DNA of 64,000 nucleotides, from assembly GCA_032718565.1 (NCBI GenBank), contig JAVGVS010000465.1:229814-293813 (forward strand), given 5' to 3'. The position numbers were made by a program, and so were the translations under genes. The notes under the pieces were generated by a model. It saw nothing but the letters and a program-made list of their open reading frames with translations, searched no databases and was not told the DNA's origin. Origin of the DNA: Distichodus sexfasciatus (Eukaryota; Chordata; Actinopteri; Characiformes; Distichodontidae). The stretch's first letter is position 1. Each line of letters begins with the position of its first letter. Below are positions 1-14,300 of the stretch, piece by piece.

Positions 1-189
1 GTATTGTGCAGAAGTCTTGAGACATCACACACACACTGTGATTTTGTTTACAACCTTTCTTGTACATTTCATTTACCAGTTGTGTTACATTTCACTTAAA
101 TAACAGGTTTGTTTCAAATGAAAATTGGTGATTGGATTTTGGTTGTTTTTATATAGAGAGTCTTATATGTAAAGTTTTATAGTCTATTT

Positions 190-793
190 TAGGGATGCGC
201 TGATCAGATACGTGGATCGGATATCGGTCCGGTGACATTGGGTCGATCTGCGTATGTGCGCACGCATGATTAGTTCTGCATGGGAAGTGTTACGGCAGTA
301 AAGCTGGTTTATTGTTCAACATTCACACTAATTCCTACATATTGATATGACAATGAGCAGAACAAGCAACACAACACACTACAAGCCCAAAAGCACATCA
401 CACCATTATACTGTTTAATTTCCTTAACTCCAGCTCTCACTCACAGTCTCTGTGTTTCTGATGGTTTAAGCGTCGCAGAAAAAAAAACTAATAAGGCACA
501 TAGAATAAGCTATATATGAATAGAATATAAAATATACACTTCAAACAAAGTAGAAAGAGACACAATTAGGTCATTTTAATAATAAATAATTTAGCATGTA
601 CAGGTGTGTAATTATTACATTGTTTTAGTAGGAAAACAGTATTTAAGTCAAGTATTTCCTTAAGCGTCACAGAGAAATACACAACTTGTTTATTAAAAAC
701 GGTATCTGATTGGTACTCGAGATCAACCCATACCCAAAGCCCAAAATTCGGTACTGGTATTGGGATTGATTAAGTTGGATCGGTGCACCCCTA
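190..793. mobile_element. hAT-like MITE
   Basis: The ends tagggatgcgctgatc and ggatcggtgcacccccta-like (aggggtgcac when reversed) are imperfect inverted repeats. The interior at about 295-480 is shared with 3981-4170, where it is followed by an inverted copy of the left end. No coding capacity. Confidence 0.6.
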
Positions 794-1030
794 CTGTTTA
801 TATATGCTCATTCTGTGTGGCTTATTTGTTATTTGTACTGTAAAAACTGCAGATGCGTTGACTTGTCTCTCTATGTACTTTGACGTTTACTTGACTTGGA
901 CTATATTTACACTGGTATGGAAAATACCTTGCATTTATATGTGTTTGTAATTTAGTTGACGATTTTAGAAGGTAGAGCGAAACCATATTTCATGGCGTGG
1001 GGATTCATATTAAGTAGCATCATTAATGAA

Positions 1031-1216
1031 GTGAAAGTGAGTGAGTAATTATTTGAGCTCTGCATATGAGCCATCAGTAAAGAAGCAGTGGGCAGCGCCT
1101 GGGGAGCAGTGCTTGGTTACGGTACCTTGAGTACCTCAGTGGTAACTTTACCTGTCTGGGATTTGAACCGGCGACCTTCTGATCATGGGGCAAACCATTA
1201 CGCCACCAACTGCCCC
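1031..1216 (-). mobile_element. SINE-A (tRNA-derived SINE), internally deleted
   Basis: SINE-A is my name for the commonest repeat here. Its full head (seen at 46472 and 37127) reads ggggcagttggtggcgtaac, followed by a B-box-like ggttcaaatcc, ggtaccactgaggt, a middle with gctgcccactgctcc, and a tail ending caaataatcactcactt. This copy is on the - strand and ends in caactgcccc. Confidence 0.8.
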
Positions 1217-1324
1217 AGAAATAATTTTATAAAGTATGTAGATATACATTTATGTGGTTTAAACTTTCATCCAAATGCATCTCCGGTCTCCTTCCTCATT
1301 TTTGATGTTTTGTTTCCTACGCAG

Positions 1325-1479
1325 AGATGAAGTACAACCTCACCGCCGACGTGCACCACAAGGAGGTTTTCCCTCATCGCTTTTACTTTAATGGAAACGG
1401 AACGTCAAACTTTACAGCGGGTCGCGTCAAGGCCAGGCACGGACAGCTGGCCTGCAGCAAGCATCAAGCCTTCCTCAGG
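1325..1479 (+). CDS. itga4: itga4 exon (window exon 1)
   Basis: Acceptor tttcctacgcag, donor gtaaga. It begins with the last two bases of a split codon, then MKYNLTADVHHKEVF, and ends in HQAFLR at phase 0. RFYFNGNGTSNFTAG matches the thigh-domain RFYFSSNGTS stretch of human alpha-4. It carries three N-glycosylation sequons (NLT, NGT, NFT). Confidence 0.95.
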
Positions 1480-4400
1480 GTAAGAGAACATTCTTGAGCG
1501 CGTCGTTCGGGGTGTTTTGATGCTGTAGGAGCAGTTAGGACACCATGAGGCCAGTGAATAGGACAAGGGAGATGAAAAGGGAGCATTACTCTGTTTTTAA
1601 CTTGGATTCACACACATTCACCAGCCACTTTATTAGGAAACCCAGTGTTTTATCTCCACCTCTTTGTTTTCCACTTAGAGACTAGACTCCGTCTGTTACC
1701 GGTTCCTCTAGTTGCCCTGTGATTGTGAATGTAATCCTGGTACAACATATAAACTTGTTAAGTTAAATGTGCTTGTTGGTAAAATACCATCAAGTTATGG
1801 GGTCCAGACAAATGTTTATTGGAGTATTTGTGTGATTATGCAGGTTTAGCTCATGGTTATATTTAGGGGTGCACAATAATATCGGAATCGTCCCGAAATC
1901 GGCTGATAATTGCTTTTTTTTTACGTCACCTGCATCATAACAGTGCTTAGCCGCTATTTGATGATGCATTTATTGTATGTCGGAAAATAGAGCTTGTGTC
2001 AGTGTCCAAAGTCCGAGGTGGGATTTTATACGGCCTGCGCATTCTGCCTTCAAACGTATGGGGTTATTTCGTGCCAAAATTCTGAGCGTGCAGTGAAACT
2101 GTGGCGAGAAAAATGTTCTGTTCTTTATGCAACTCAGCTCGGCATCGTCGGGTGTAAACACGAAAAACATCAAATATCGGCGTCGGCTGATATTCCCATA
2201 TTGTGCATCCTTTAGTTATTTTTAGTGGTATAAGCACTGCCTTACATTGATTCTTGGTATTGGTATGAAAATGTGGTTTCGGCACAACCCTAGTTCTACG
2301 CAAATGAGCTGGCCTGCTATAACCTACTGAGTGTGACTACAGGCTGTTATGGTATATCAGCAGTTACAATCTAAGGCCTCTACTTAAGAGAACAGTGTTG
2401 AGTTCTGTAGCAGGGCCTGTGGACGGAACAAATGGAGTTCACATAGACCTTGAGCAGCACTGCATTGCAAATGAACGTTGACGGAACATTTCAACACAGC
2501 CGGCTGGCACGCGTGACCCTGTTTTAACATTGCCTGATCTGGGCGTGCTCAGTGCTGTTTGACTGCGTCAGCACAATCTGCCTCATGGAAAATTCCCCCA
2601 TGTGCAGTAAGTGTTGGAAATTTCCAAATGAGTTAAGCACATAACGGGGACCCGCTGCCCAAAGAGGCTAAATGTGGCTAACAATGAATGAAAGCTCATG
2701 AAGAACTTTGCAGTAAGTCATACTCCGGTTTGAGTCTTTTTGACTGATTCACGTCCTGGTTTAAACTACCTTATCAATCTCACTCACAGCCTGAGTCAAT
2801 TCTTGATTAGACCTCGGACTCAACTCCTGATCTGAGTCCTGACCTGCCATCTGGCGCTTGTTAAAGTTCCTTAAAATAGCACAAATCGAGCACAAATGTG
2901 GACGAGGCTAACCGTGAATGAAAGCTCGCTGTAGTGCACGCTAATAATAGTTTTCATTTACTGTAAGCCTCGTTTACGTCTCGGGATGGTGTGCCCCTTT
3001 AAGGGTCTGGGATTGATTTCATCTCTGCAGTTCCCACGAGTTCTGTGGTAACATCTGGATTCAGTACAGAGCTAAAGGCATTCGATCCAGAAGCAAAAAT
3101 CCTATTCATAACATTATCTTTTTAGACCAGTTTAAAATGGTGAGCAGCGAAAACCAGCTCCTGATATTTTCATTACGAACACGCCTTGTTACAACTTGAT
3201 TGTTTTAATTGTGACTTGCGCTCGAAGTGTGCCAAAAATAATTTCGGTTAGCATGTAGGAGACAACTGCTCAGTGTTGGGTATCTTTCTAAGATTAGGCG
3301 TGTACTACACACACACAGAGTAGAGTGTGATGTGAAACGTGTTGCTTTTTTAAGACCACAACACGGTTTATTTTCAGTGGAGGACATTTTGGGCAAGGTC
3401 CAACTCCTGGAGCCTGCAGCTGCACTGCATGTGCAATGCATTGCGGGGCAGCCTTTGTAAGACTTTAAAAATTGCTAGTGAACACTTATTTTGTACAAAC
3501 TTTAGATGAAACCTGATTGTTTGACTAACGCCTGCATGTGATGCATTAATAATCATGTTTCCTAATGACTTCAACTCAGACTTTGGACATGCCTGGCATA
3601 AGCGCCACCTTTCCAGTACAGTACAATAAATGCATCATCAAATATCGGCTGGAAATATCGGGCAAATCTACATATCGGTGCAATGCCGATGATTTAAAAA
3701 AAATAAAAAAAAACAATTATTGGTTAATCTCAGTATTTATTACAATATAGAATTTTACTTCCTTGAGACTTGAGTACATATAGAGTTTTAGGAAGGAAAC
3801 TGTAGACTTGTTGATGGTTGCTGCACCCCACATACTTGTGAATTGAGCCAAAACTCTTAAAATCTAACATTTAAAACTGTGCATGCGCACATTTTACAGA
3901 ACGGTGGCATTGGGTCGGTCCATGGAGCCGATCTGTAAAACTTGCACATGTGCAGTTCACTGTGTGTGGGAAGTGTGACTGCGGTAAAGCTGGTTTATTG
4001 TTCGACATTCACACTAATTCCTACATATTAATATGACAATGAGCAGAACAAGCAACACAACACACTACAAGCCAAAAAGAAATCGCACCATTATACTGTT
4101 CAATTTCCTTAACAACACCAGCTCTCACTCACAATCTCTGTGTTCCTGATGGTTTTAGCGCCGCAGGATTAGGGAGCGTCACTAAATGGTCCGTGGACCG
4201 CCCCAATGTCACCGATATCCAGTCCAGTTATTTGAGTCATTATCGGACCAATATCCCATCCACGTATTGGATCGGTACCTCACTAGTAAACATATCATCA
4301 TCATCACTGAATAGAAAATTATAAAGTCATCAAGATTGCTTCATCACCCAGCATTACAGCTTTCTATTCATAGGATTTATTTAAACTTTCCACCATCTGT

Positions 4401-5322
4401 TCCCTAAAATGCTGATCAAATGTTGTGTGATAAGGCAGGCACCTTTGAAAGATCAGCGTCTGAGGCAGCTGCCTAAAGAATGAAACATACCAAGAGGCTG
4501 GAGTGATGATAAATGGTGTGTGTGAGTGTGTATTAGTGTGTGTGTGTGTCAGGGTGTGTGAGTGGTCCAGGTGTTCACCGCAGCCCCTCTGGACTCTGGT
4601 CCCATTTGGCCGTCTGTAATCAGGCGCTTTCGCCACGTCCGTGTTCTACACAGTAATTAACGGAGGCTCTGCGGCGGCCGCAAAATTAATGACCAGCGGT
4701 GAAGGAGATGTCCATAAAGCAAGTGTGATGATCCGTCACGGGGCAGCGCGGCCGGCGCTCGTGGGGTTTAATCCGGATCGGGTCGAGACTCAAGTACACG
4801 CGTTTTAGGAAGGAAGCGGTAGATATGATGGAGGTTGGCTTTCGTCCACCCCACACACTTACTTTCTGTTTGTGAGTTGAGCCCAAACTCTAGTGTTGTC
4901 CAGGTGACCAACGTGTAAAAAATTTTTGTTCATTACTTTTTCAAATTAAAAGCAGGAGCTAAAAAGCATGTCTTTTTCCAAAAAAAAACTTTCAAAAACC
5001 AAAATGAAAAAATAATAACAAATCATTTCTACATTTTTCCATTTTACTCTCAAATTGTTTGCCGTAAATGTTGTGACTCATACTAGTAGTCGGTCAACAA
5101 AAAATATTTAAACAAAAAAGTTTTCTATGCGTAACGGTTACTTCAGGGTAATGCCACTTGTGTAACAAAAATGGAACATGACTGTGCATTTTCCATTTTC
5201 TATTTTTTTAATTTGTAGCACAAATTGGCAAATGATTATTCCTTTTCTTAGGTTAGGTTTTTAATGTGAAAAAGGAATGAACGAAGGTTACATGTGAATG
5301 TTACATGATTAATTTATAGACA

Positions 5323-5353
<31 letters not shown>

Positions 5354-8300
5354 GGGGGAAATAATTTAATTAGCCTTTTATTAAACCTAAACCGTGGATT
5401 GGAGATTTCGGCACTAAGAACAATACAAGAGGCAACACTTTGACGGCGTATTAGGGCCATTATATATTAAAAAGGGTGGTAAAATTCGGAGAAAAAACTG
5501 GCCAATATTAAAGTTGTAGATTTATATGAAGAAAAAGTTGGATACATTTGCAAATATTCTCTGAGATTATGAATGTGTGTGTGACCTTCAGAATTTTACC
5601 CCCTCCATCAGCTCCTTTTATGCTGATATGCTGTCGTACAGAACTGTTAATATTTTCAGGATCTCGTGGCCCTTTTTTGAGATTGTTGCCTGATGTTGCA
5701 TCAGCTTTTTTTAAAAAATTTACATGAAAGTCATGTTTTTAGGCGTTTTGTTGCAAAAAAGTTGTGGGAGCAAGTCAAAGTTGAGGAAAAGTGTATGATT
5801 TTGTCCTCCTTTATAATGATTCTGTAACATGTAATTAAAATTAAGGGAACAAAGCCACTATTATTTTTATTAACCATTAATCATTGTTATTTTTGTAGGT
5901 AAATGTGAGGTGTTTTTATCGCGTTTTCTACGTCTTCTAAACATAACGAGGAAGTGAGTTCGCTGACATATGGCTCAACGTTTTGCGGGAAATGTTGGTC
6001 AAAACTGCACGGTGGTAATGAATTTGCGGGAATTGGCTGAATTTGCATTAATAGTTGTGATCGCAGCATTGGCAAATTCTGGAGGGTCTGACTGGAGGTG
6101 GTGGTTGTTGTTAAGATTTGCATTGGGAGTGTTGAGAGGAGAAGAAGAGAGAAAATAATTCAAATGAAATCAGTCTTTAGTCTTAACTACAGTAACCAAT
6201 AAATATTTTGGTTATTTCAGTTATGTGGCTAAAATTTCTAAATAATCTTTTTACCCACAGCAAGACCAGCATGGTTTTCACCTTTTTGCTTTATGGTCCC
6301 TTCTTACAGTGAAACCCACACACACCCACACACACACAGTGATAGGCTTATAACAGTTTGTTTGTAGATGTTGCAGATGGTGGTTTAGATAAAGGTGTTT
6401 CAGGCTATTTGCAGAAAAACCATACACTATAAAATATGCACAGGACATAAATTTCACACCCGTGATCTTGCAGACTTCCTGCGCGTGGCCATCGCTCTCC
6501 TGGGCTGTAAAGAAACAAGGGTGTGGCAAAACACATGGTTACTTACAGAACTCTGTCAACGCTGACATGATGCCCTGAAGGGTGTCGGCCAGCACCTACA
6601 TCAGTCCTTTCACAGATTTCAGCCACGGAGGAACTCCTAGTTTGTATGCAGCAGTTTGTTGCACGCGTTAGCATTAGAGCCCAGCTTAGATCTGCAGTAG
6701 GGTGAAGTGTGTACATTACGTTCACACGCATCTAGACTTAAACCCACAGCTGCTGTTCAACTGGAATACTGCAAACACCTTTACATCCTGTCGGAGTACT
6801 GATGTCAACATCAGTGCAGATATTTATCGGCATTGTTATCAGCATCTGCAGATATAAGCATATCAATATAAGCAAAATATAATCAATATAAACAGGATAC
6901 AAGCAAAAACATTGCATGTCGGCATCGGCCATTAATTACCATGTCGTGCATCTCTAATTTTTACTCATGTATCAGTTTCCAGCGAATGTTTGCTTTCATC
7001 TGTTTCAAATTGAAATAAAAAAAGGATTGGGCATTTGGCCGAGTGTTTCCTGAAAAGTGTGTGTGTGCGTGTGTGTGTGCGTGTGTGTGGCCCACATGCA
7101 CACTCTTTTCATTACACTCCCTGATAAAGGGCAGTGGGTCCCAGGTTTGACTTTGGCTCTGAGGTGTGTGTGTGCACTCCAGTAAACACTCTGTAGGACA
7201 GCTGTTGTGGCTGCAGTCCAGAGAGTGACTGGAATATCCAAAGTGCAGGTCAGACGTGCTCTCTGCAGCTAGAGGGGAGCGTGGCTCGGCCAGCTGAGGC
7301 TGCTAACACGCACACACACAATCAGTCCGAGTCTCGTCAGTATCCATCATGAGGAGAAAAGTCACAATCCAAGCCTCTTATTCATTCTTTTTGGTTCTGT
7401 CTCACGTTACAGAAAGACGTGCGGGACATCTTCACCCCCATCCACTTTGAGGTGCAGTACGAGCTTGGAGAGCACAAGGTAGTGACGCGAGGTTCTGGAA
7501 ACTTCGCTCAGCTGAAGCCCATCCTGCAGCAGCGCGACGGCCAGAGTAACACGGTCCGCAACGAGGTTCGTTCACTTACATGTGCTCATTCTGCACCCTC
7601 TGCTAGAGGTCGACCGATATTGGTTTTTCAGGGCTGATATCGATACCCATTTTTGCTATTTAACGGGGCCGATAACCGATATTTAGAACCGGAATATAGA
7701 ATTATACAAACACCAACACAAAACTTTATTTAAATATCTTATTGTTATTATCTTATTATTGATTATAAATACTCAAACTGCTGCACTCGTGTGTGAGTGA
7801 CAACAAGTCTTCAGCGTTGATTGGCTACTACTTGTGTGACATATAGCCAATCAGAGATTGGCTGGGACAGGACATGAAGCAGTGAGTCGAGAGCAAACAG
7901 CACAGCGAGAGGAGATGGCAGTGGAGACAGTGGCGCACCTTGTAATTACTTTATATCGTTGAGGGTCAAAATGAAACACTGATAACAATAATTGCAAAAT
8001 GCCTAATATTGGCCCCCGATAATCAGCCTGGCCGATAATCGGTCGACTCTTACTTTCTACCCGTCTCTGTGGTTGTCTGAGTCTGCGCTGTCGTACTGAG
8101 AGATGACGTGTGGATGTTTGTGTCTTTAGACTGTCTTTTTATTTGCTTTTTCTCACAGACAAAGTTTGCCAGATACTGCGCCTGGGAGAACTGCTCAACA
8201 AACCTGCAGGTTTCTGCACATCTGGTGCTACCACAGTATGTTGGCTTTTGCTCTTCTACTTATCACAGTCACTCTCCATAAACATGAGACTTATTTAAGA

Positions 8301-11300
8301 GTATTTTAGCGCGTGATCATTTGTCGTTGTGAACACATCGCAGCACACCACCGCACAATGAAGTGGGACATCTGCATACGTGAAGCAGCAGTGGCCATCC
8401 TTTTTAGCAGTGCCTGGGGAGCAGTACTTGGAGATGGTACCTTATTCATGAGTACCCCAGTGAAACCTTTACCGGTTTGGAACTCAAACCAGCGACCTTC
8501 CAATCCCCAGGAGATTTCATTAATAATACTGACCGCTAAAAGCTGAGCTTACACTGTATACTTTAATCTTGTTGTACACAGCATTAAGATCAGACAGATC
8601 TCCTGATAGTCACCTCAGAGCTGCTAGAGCAGTGTGAGCAGTAGCATGGCATGTGTAATGTCTTGATATAGCTCATGGTTGGGGAAGAAAAGGGCAGTTA
8701 TCTGACGGAGGAGATGGTGGTGAGACTGGTGGAGAAACTCACCAACTTTTATTGTGTTTCGGCCATGAATTCTGCCAGGAAAGTTTTACTGCAAACTGTA
8801 CAACAACATTGAAATGTAATGACTGAATGACCCATGCCAGACTGAAACTGCAGTTATATAACTTCTCACCACACAAATAATCAGATACCAGTTAAAATCA
8901 GGCAGCTAGGACGTTTGCCCCGTGATCGGAAGGTCGCCAGTTTGAATCCCAGGACCCTTAAAGGTGTCACTGAGACACTCATGAGCAATGTACTGTTCTC
9001 AGGCACTGCTTCTTGGGTGCTGTCCATGTCAGCTGCCCACTACCTCACAGATGGGTGAAATGCCACATTTCAGGTCACATTTGGTTGTGGTGCACTGTGT
9101 GCTGTGCTGTGGTGTGTTTACATTTACAGCAGACGCCCTTATCCGGAGCGACTTACATTTCCTGATTTCAGGGACAGTTCCCCTGAGGGCAGCTTAAGGT
9201 TAAGGGTCTTGCTCAGTGTTGGACCCAATGTTGGTAACGCCAGAGGTCGGATTTGAACCCACAACCTCTGGGTCCCAAGGCGAGTGTCCTACCACTAGGC
9301 CACCAACACCCTTTCACACACTTTTTTAAAACGTGGTAATTTGAACTCTGTGTAATTCTAAATATTAGCACCAGAAATCAGTAAACCATTATATAATAGT
9401 GTACAGCAGGGGTTTTCAACCGGTGGTCTGCGGCTGGTGGTCTGTGACACGCCATCCATTATCACTACTGAATCACCTATTAAAAAATATTTTATTTATT
9501 TTTCAAGACATTTCATGATGTTTTGGACTTCTTTATAAATAACGAATTCAGTGCAGATATCTAAAAAATACTTCCGCCCCCAACACACAGTGGGCCACAG
9601 ACTGCTGCTTAGTCTGAATGGTGGTCCCTGGTGAGAAACGGCAAACACTTCAACCAGAGTGTGAAAGTCTGGTTCCACCTCTCTCTCAGACTCCTCTACA
9701 TGCCTCTTATGTGTCAGGCCACTGTAAGAGAGAGTTTGCCCTGTTGCCCTTTAACAGGAATTCAGGATCAGACCTCGGCCAACTCTCAGCGCCAAATTCA
9801 GAGCGGCTGCCGTCCATTTATGTAAAAATCTGCTCTCATAAAGGCAGAAGACTGTACAGAAGTGCATGCTGGGACGGCAGAACGCCGCACCTGCTACTGT
9901 CTCCAACAGCAGTTTAACAGGAGCCTGAACTCCACTTTAGTCCATTCTGCCCAGATCATTTCTTAGACTGACTTAATTGAGGTGTGTGTGTGTGTGTGTG
10001 CAAATTAGCATATTGGATCATGTTTCCACACGTACACAAACTAATTTATGAACCCCCTTTCCCTCTCCTTGGTGATAATACATGATCTGATTATTCATAA
10101 GGCAGACGTGTGTGTGTGTGTTGTGATGGTGAGACTTGTCACACTCCCAGATGCGCACCTGCTGCCCGGTTTAGAGGAGTATCAGGTTTGAACTCTGTGT
10201 GGGTGTGTGTGTTTGGGGTGGGGGTTGTATGGAGACCCCAGGCGCAGCCCGCAGCATGTGCAGAGGCCAGCCCTTCCTCCTCTCCCTCGTCTGACAGCTC
10301 CTCTTCGTCGTCGTCTTCTAGCCCTCCACATAAAAACAATGGCATGCAAATGAATGCACGAGGGCCGCCACCAGCGGGGACTGTTTGTTTACTTCCGTCT
10401 CTCCGTTTAGCTCCAGACCGCAGCCTTAAAACCCTCTCTGCGTGGAAAAATATGGTCTCATATTCACTGACGCAATGTTGTCACACGTTTGAAATTTTAA
10501 TTCGTTGTTATTTTTATTTAGCGTTTCAGTTTAGTTTAACTAGTTTGTCCAGTGCGTAAGTAGTTTTCAGTTTATTTTTTATTTAGTTTTAGTCTAAGTT
10601 TATGAGGAAAGTCTGGATTAAATGAAACAGCAACAATGATTTTGATTTTAACTGTAGTTCTGTTTAATTTTAGTTTTTAAGATGTTATGAGGAACAACTT
10701 GATTAAATAAAACAACGCAAACAACTTGGATTTTAACTACAATTCTGTTTCATTTACTTTAGTTTTTAGAACTTATATAAAATTTTTACAAATTTCATTT
10801 CAGTTTGTTTTACAGTGTTCCCTGAAGGTTTATTGTTTTCCATTTTTATTTTTATTATAGTTAAAAAAATTTCCCTGCTAGTTTTAATCTTATTCAATTC
10901 GATTTAAGGTTATTTATATAATAGAGGTGCACAAAAAATCAATTTTTCTCTGTCGATTCAAAATCAATTCATACATCCCAAAAAATCGATTCATATTTTT
11001 CAGCTAACGTAATGGTACTAGTTTACGTTTCCCCGACACAAGTCCACAACAGAAGTCATTTACGGTCATCTTTCCTGTAGAGCAGGTCTATACCATATCC
11101 TTTTACTAAACAAACTAAACAGCCTTATGTTATCTTATTTACACGACGGCATGTCACCTCTGTCAGTTTACAGTTTACAAATAAAATAGATGGCGGTTGC
11201 TAGAGCGTTTATTACCTACTACTTATCACACGCATGTTAATATAGATTTAATACAGACATCCCGAGTCTCCCACATACTGCTAGCGGATCCCAGATCCCT

Positions 11301-14300
11301 GATGTGCACAGCACACAACAAACACAAGCAAGGAAAAATCCTTGTATGTGACAATAAACCTCAACTTGATTCTGATTGTAAAATAGTGTTGTGCAAGTTA
11401 TACTATAAAGCATACTTAATGCTGAGGATCAGTGTAAACTGTATCATGAGAATATCTGTTTTCATGTAAATCTGTAAACCGGGGAAGCACTGCATATGCA
11501 TTACATTTAGTGACCCAGTGTGATTTCTTTGTTGATCTGCCACAGTAGGAGGGGAAAAGTAACTCAAAACAGCAACCTGGAAACTAATTCACACATGTGA
11601 TTCACAAACGATTCACTTATGTGAATCGATTATTAATCGAATCGTGAGCACAAGAATCTGAATTGAATCGTAAGATTTTCTGAATTGTGCAGAATCCGTG
11701 TATCATTCGTTCTTCCACTTGAAAGCAAAATTTTAAAAAACAAAAAAACGTGTTTTTTCAATATTTATTTACGAAACGAAAAAGAAAGTAACAAATAACG
11801 ACTCGATTTCCGATTTTCAAATCAAAAATGGGTTAAACGTGAAACACAGTCCGTGTACTTTTTGGTATTTGAAATTCCGCAAAAAACGAAAAGGAATTTT
11901 CAGATTTTGATTCTTCATTAAAGAATAAAATGACATGCTGTGTTGCTGTCTGGTTTTTGTTAAATCAATCTGGGTCAACACAATTTCACTTTTCTATATA
12001 GTGAGATACCTGCTGTGTGCCTGCTGTGTACTGTGTACACTGTGTTCTGAAAAGCCATTTCACGCAGGCCGCCCAAGGCACATTTACATAGAATATCAAA
12101 ATATACCAAAAAAAAAAAAAGAAATTACACATAAATAGTACATCTAACTACATGTAGTAATATTCATTTAATCCTAATCAGGATTTATAACGTTAATGCG
12201 TGGATCGCATAGTTTTGGATGTATGTGCAGCTACAAAAAAGCTACATATATAAAAAAATGATCAATAATCTTCCTGAAAATCATTTTCATTATAGGCGTC
12301 CGTTCCAGCGTCTAAATACCATTAGAAAATGTCTCAATGATAAACTGTGCAGCTTTTGCCACCAAGAACATTCCCTCTAGTAAAGCGGCGAATAAGGAGC
12401 TAACTTCAGTCGCAGAACGAGACGCTGCCGAATAAGAAGCCAAACGAGTCGGAAGCTGCGAATACGTAGCAACTTCAGCCTTCCGGTTTAGTTTTGTTGT
12501 TTTTGAGCTTTCATACTTTCATTATTTGAATCACAAAGAAATCCATAAAAGTATGTGTAATTTTATGATTGCTATTTGTTACCATAGAATAAAAAAAATA
12601 CGTTATTTTCCCTCATTTTATTCTTTACTCAAAAATCAAAGTCTGAAAATTCCTTTCATTTTCGTTTTTGCTTCCGAAACGAAATTTCAAATACCAAAAA
12701 GTACACGGATCATTGTGCAGCCCTACTATATTTCAATCTTTACTATAGACTTTGCCACAAAGTGCTCTGACCACCTTAAGCCCCTTGGTTTTCATTACTG
12801 TAAAACCCCTGCACTGATCACACACTAATAATTGGGAATGCAGCCCTATGTTGTTAACGCCGTCAGAGATTTTTAGGTCAAGCCGCCTTTGTTCTCCCAA
12901 CAACGTGTTAAGATGTGCCGAGTGTCTGTGGTGCTCAGATGCGTGCTCACTGCGCTAAAACCGTTTAATTCCAGGCCAGCAGTACTGCAGCGCCGCGTAA
13001 CTCGGCGAGGAGAGGCAGGATTAGGCTTTAATGACATGCTGTTTTTCTTGGCAGGTCTCACAACAACGTGCCATATTTCGCTCTGGGAACTGGGAAGACC
13101 ATCATGCTGAACGCCACGCTGGCCAACACGGGCGACGACGCCTTTCTGCCCAAACTGCACCTGAGATTCCCCACCAACCTGGATTTCATCAGAGTCCTGG
13201 ACGCCGTGAGTTTCTAGAAGGCTCTCTCTAGCAGCTCAGTGTGTGTTCATTACAGAGTTTAAAGGGCACCAGTTGCTCTTTATCACTTTGTGTTGTGAGA
13301 ACCCATTTGCGCATTGTCCCTGAGCATAAATGACATGCAGTTTAAGCAGAGTACAGTGCAATGCTAAAACTATACACTACCAATCAAAAGTTTATGCACA
13401 ACACAAGTTTTGACCATTTTTACTTATGTTTCATAAACTGCAGATTTGTAATTCTTATTAAGCACTGAAAAATTAAGGAGTGTACCACTAGTAATCATAT
13501 TTTGCTAAAAAGTTTGTTTATTCGTTTATTAACAGTGTATTTCTGACATCGATATAACGAAAGATATCGGATGACGAAATTAAAACGTCTATCATTCCAC
13601 ACTGTACTCTATCGTTTATTTGGTGTTGTGGCAAAGTCCAGTGTTTACAGCAATATGTTTCTGTGGGTTGAATGTGGGTTTGCAGTAGTCACCGCAGCAC
13701 CACGCGGATGTAGGAACACAGAATACCATGGAGTGTGTGTGCGCGCTCAACTCTGCCTGCACGCGCACTCAAAACGCCCTCACGCTCAGATCTGTGCAAC
13801 ACTACAGGTGCCACGAATCACCTTAAAGGCATCTTACTGGAGCAGTGTAAAAAAGCACCATTTTCAACTATGTAAAAAGTGCTGGAATATTAGAGCGCTG
13901 CAAAAAATAACATGGTGTAAAATGGGCTTTTTACTGTCAATTGTGTAAAAATTATATGTGAATTGTGACACCTTCGGTGTTCCACGTGAGCGCGTGTGGA
14001 GCGTTTTGAGCGTGCGTGTAGGCAGAGTTGAGCGAGCACAGGCACAAATTGGCAGGAAACTGTACTTTATTGTGATATATTGTTATCGGAATATGAGATT
14101 TTGGTCGTATCGCGCAGCTCTAACAACAATCATCTGACGATCCACATCATCATAGTACAGTGGTGCCTTGGCTTATGAGTTTAACTCGTTCCGTGACGGA
14201 GCTCGTAACTCAAATTATTAAAATCAGTTTTCCCCATTGAATTGAAATGAAATGCCATTAATCCGTTCTGGACCCCCCCAAAAAACACAGCATTTTTTTG

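Larger units (their letters stand above)
1..1324 (+). other. itga4: itga4 intron (partial) with MITE and SINE
   Basis: Non-coding sequence before the first visible exon. It contains a terminal-inverted-repeat element at about 190-793 and a decayed SINE-A copy at 1031-1216. I see nothing else of note. Confidence 0.8.
2216..7412 (+). other. itga4: itga4 intron, mostly degraded repeats
   Basis: No exon recognised. Pieces seen: a 3' part (3560-3690) of the MITE family found whole at 25600-26086; a repeat pair 3763-3855 and 4779-4879; the shared segment 3981-4170; an (ATT)n run at 5328-5353; a dispersed repeat at about 5850-6100 that recurs at 20985-21240; (TG)/(CA) runs near 4510-4560, 6305-6340 and 7058-7090. 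Confidence 0.7.
10922..12725. mobile_element. composite hAT-like element with a foldback element inside
   Basis: It starts atagaggtgcacaaaaaatc and ends cattgtgcagccctac, an inverted pair. The left part resembles the smaller element at 28842-29198. A LINE-like tail lies inside at about 11280-11385 and a foldback element at 11851-12708. Confidence 0.5.

Noticed and set aside
10110..10559. 149-residue open frame with a serine run on the + strand
   Set aside because: Lies inside an itga4 intron, built on TG repeats and a TCG run; no homology recognised.
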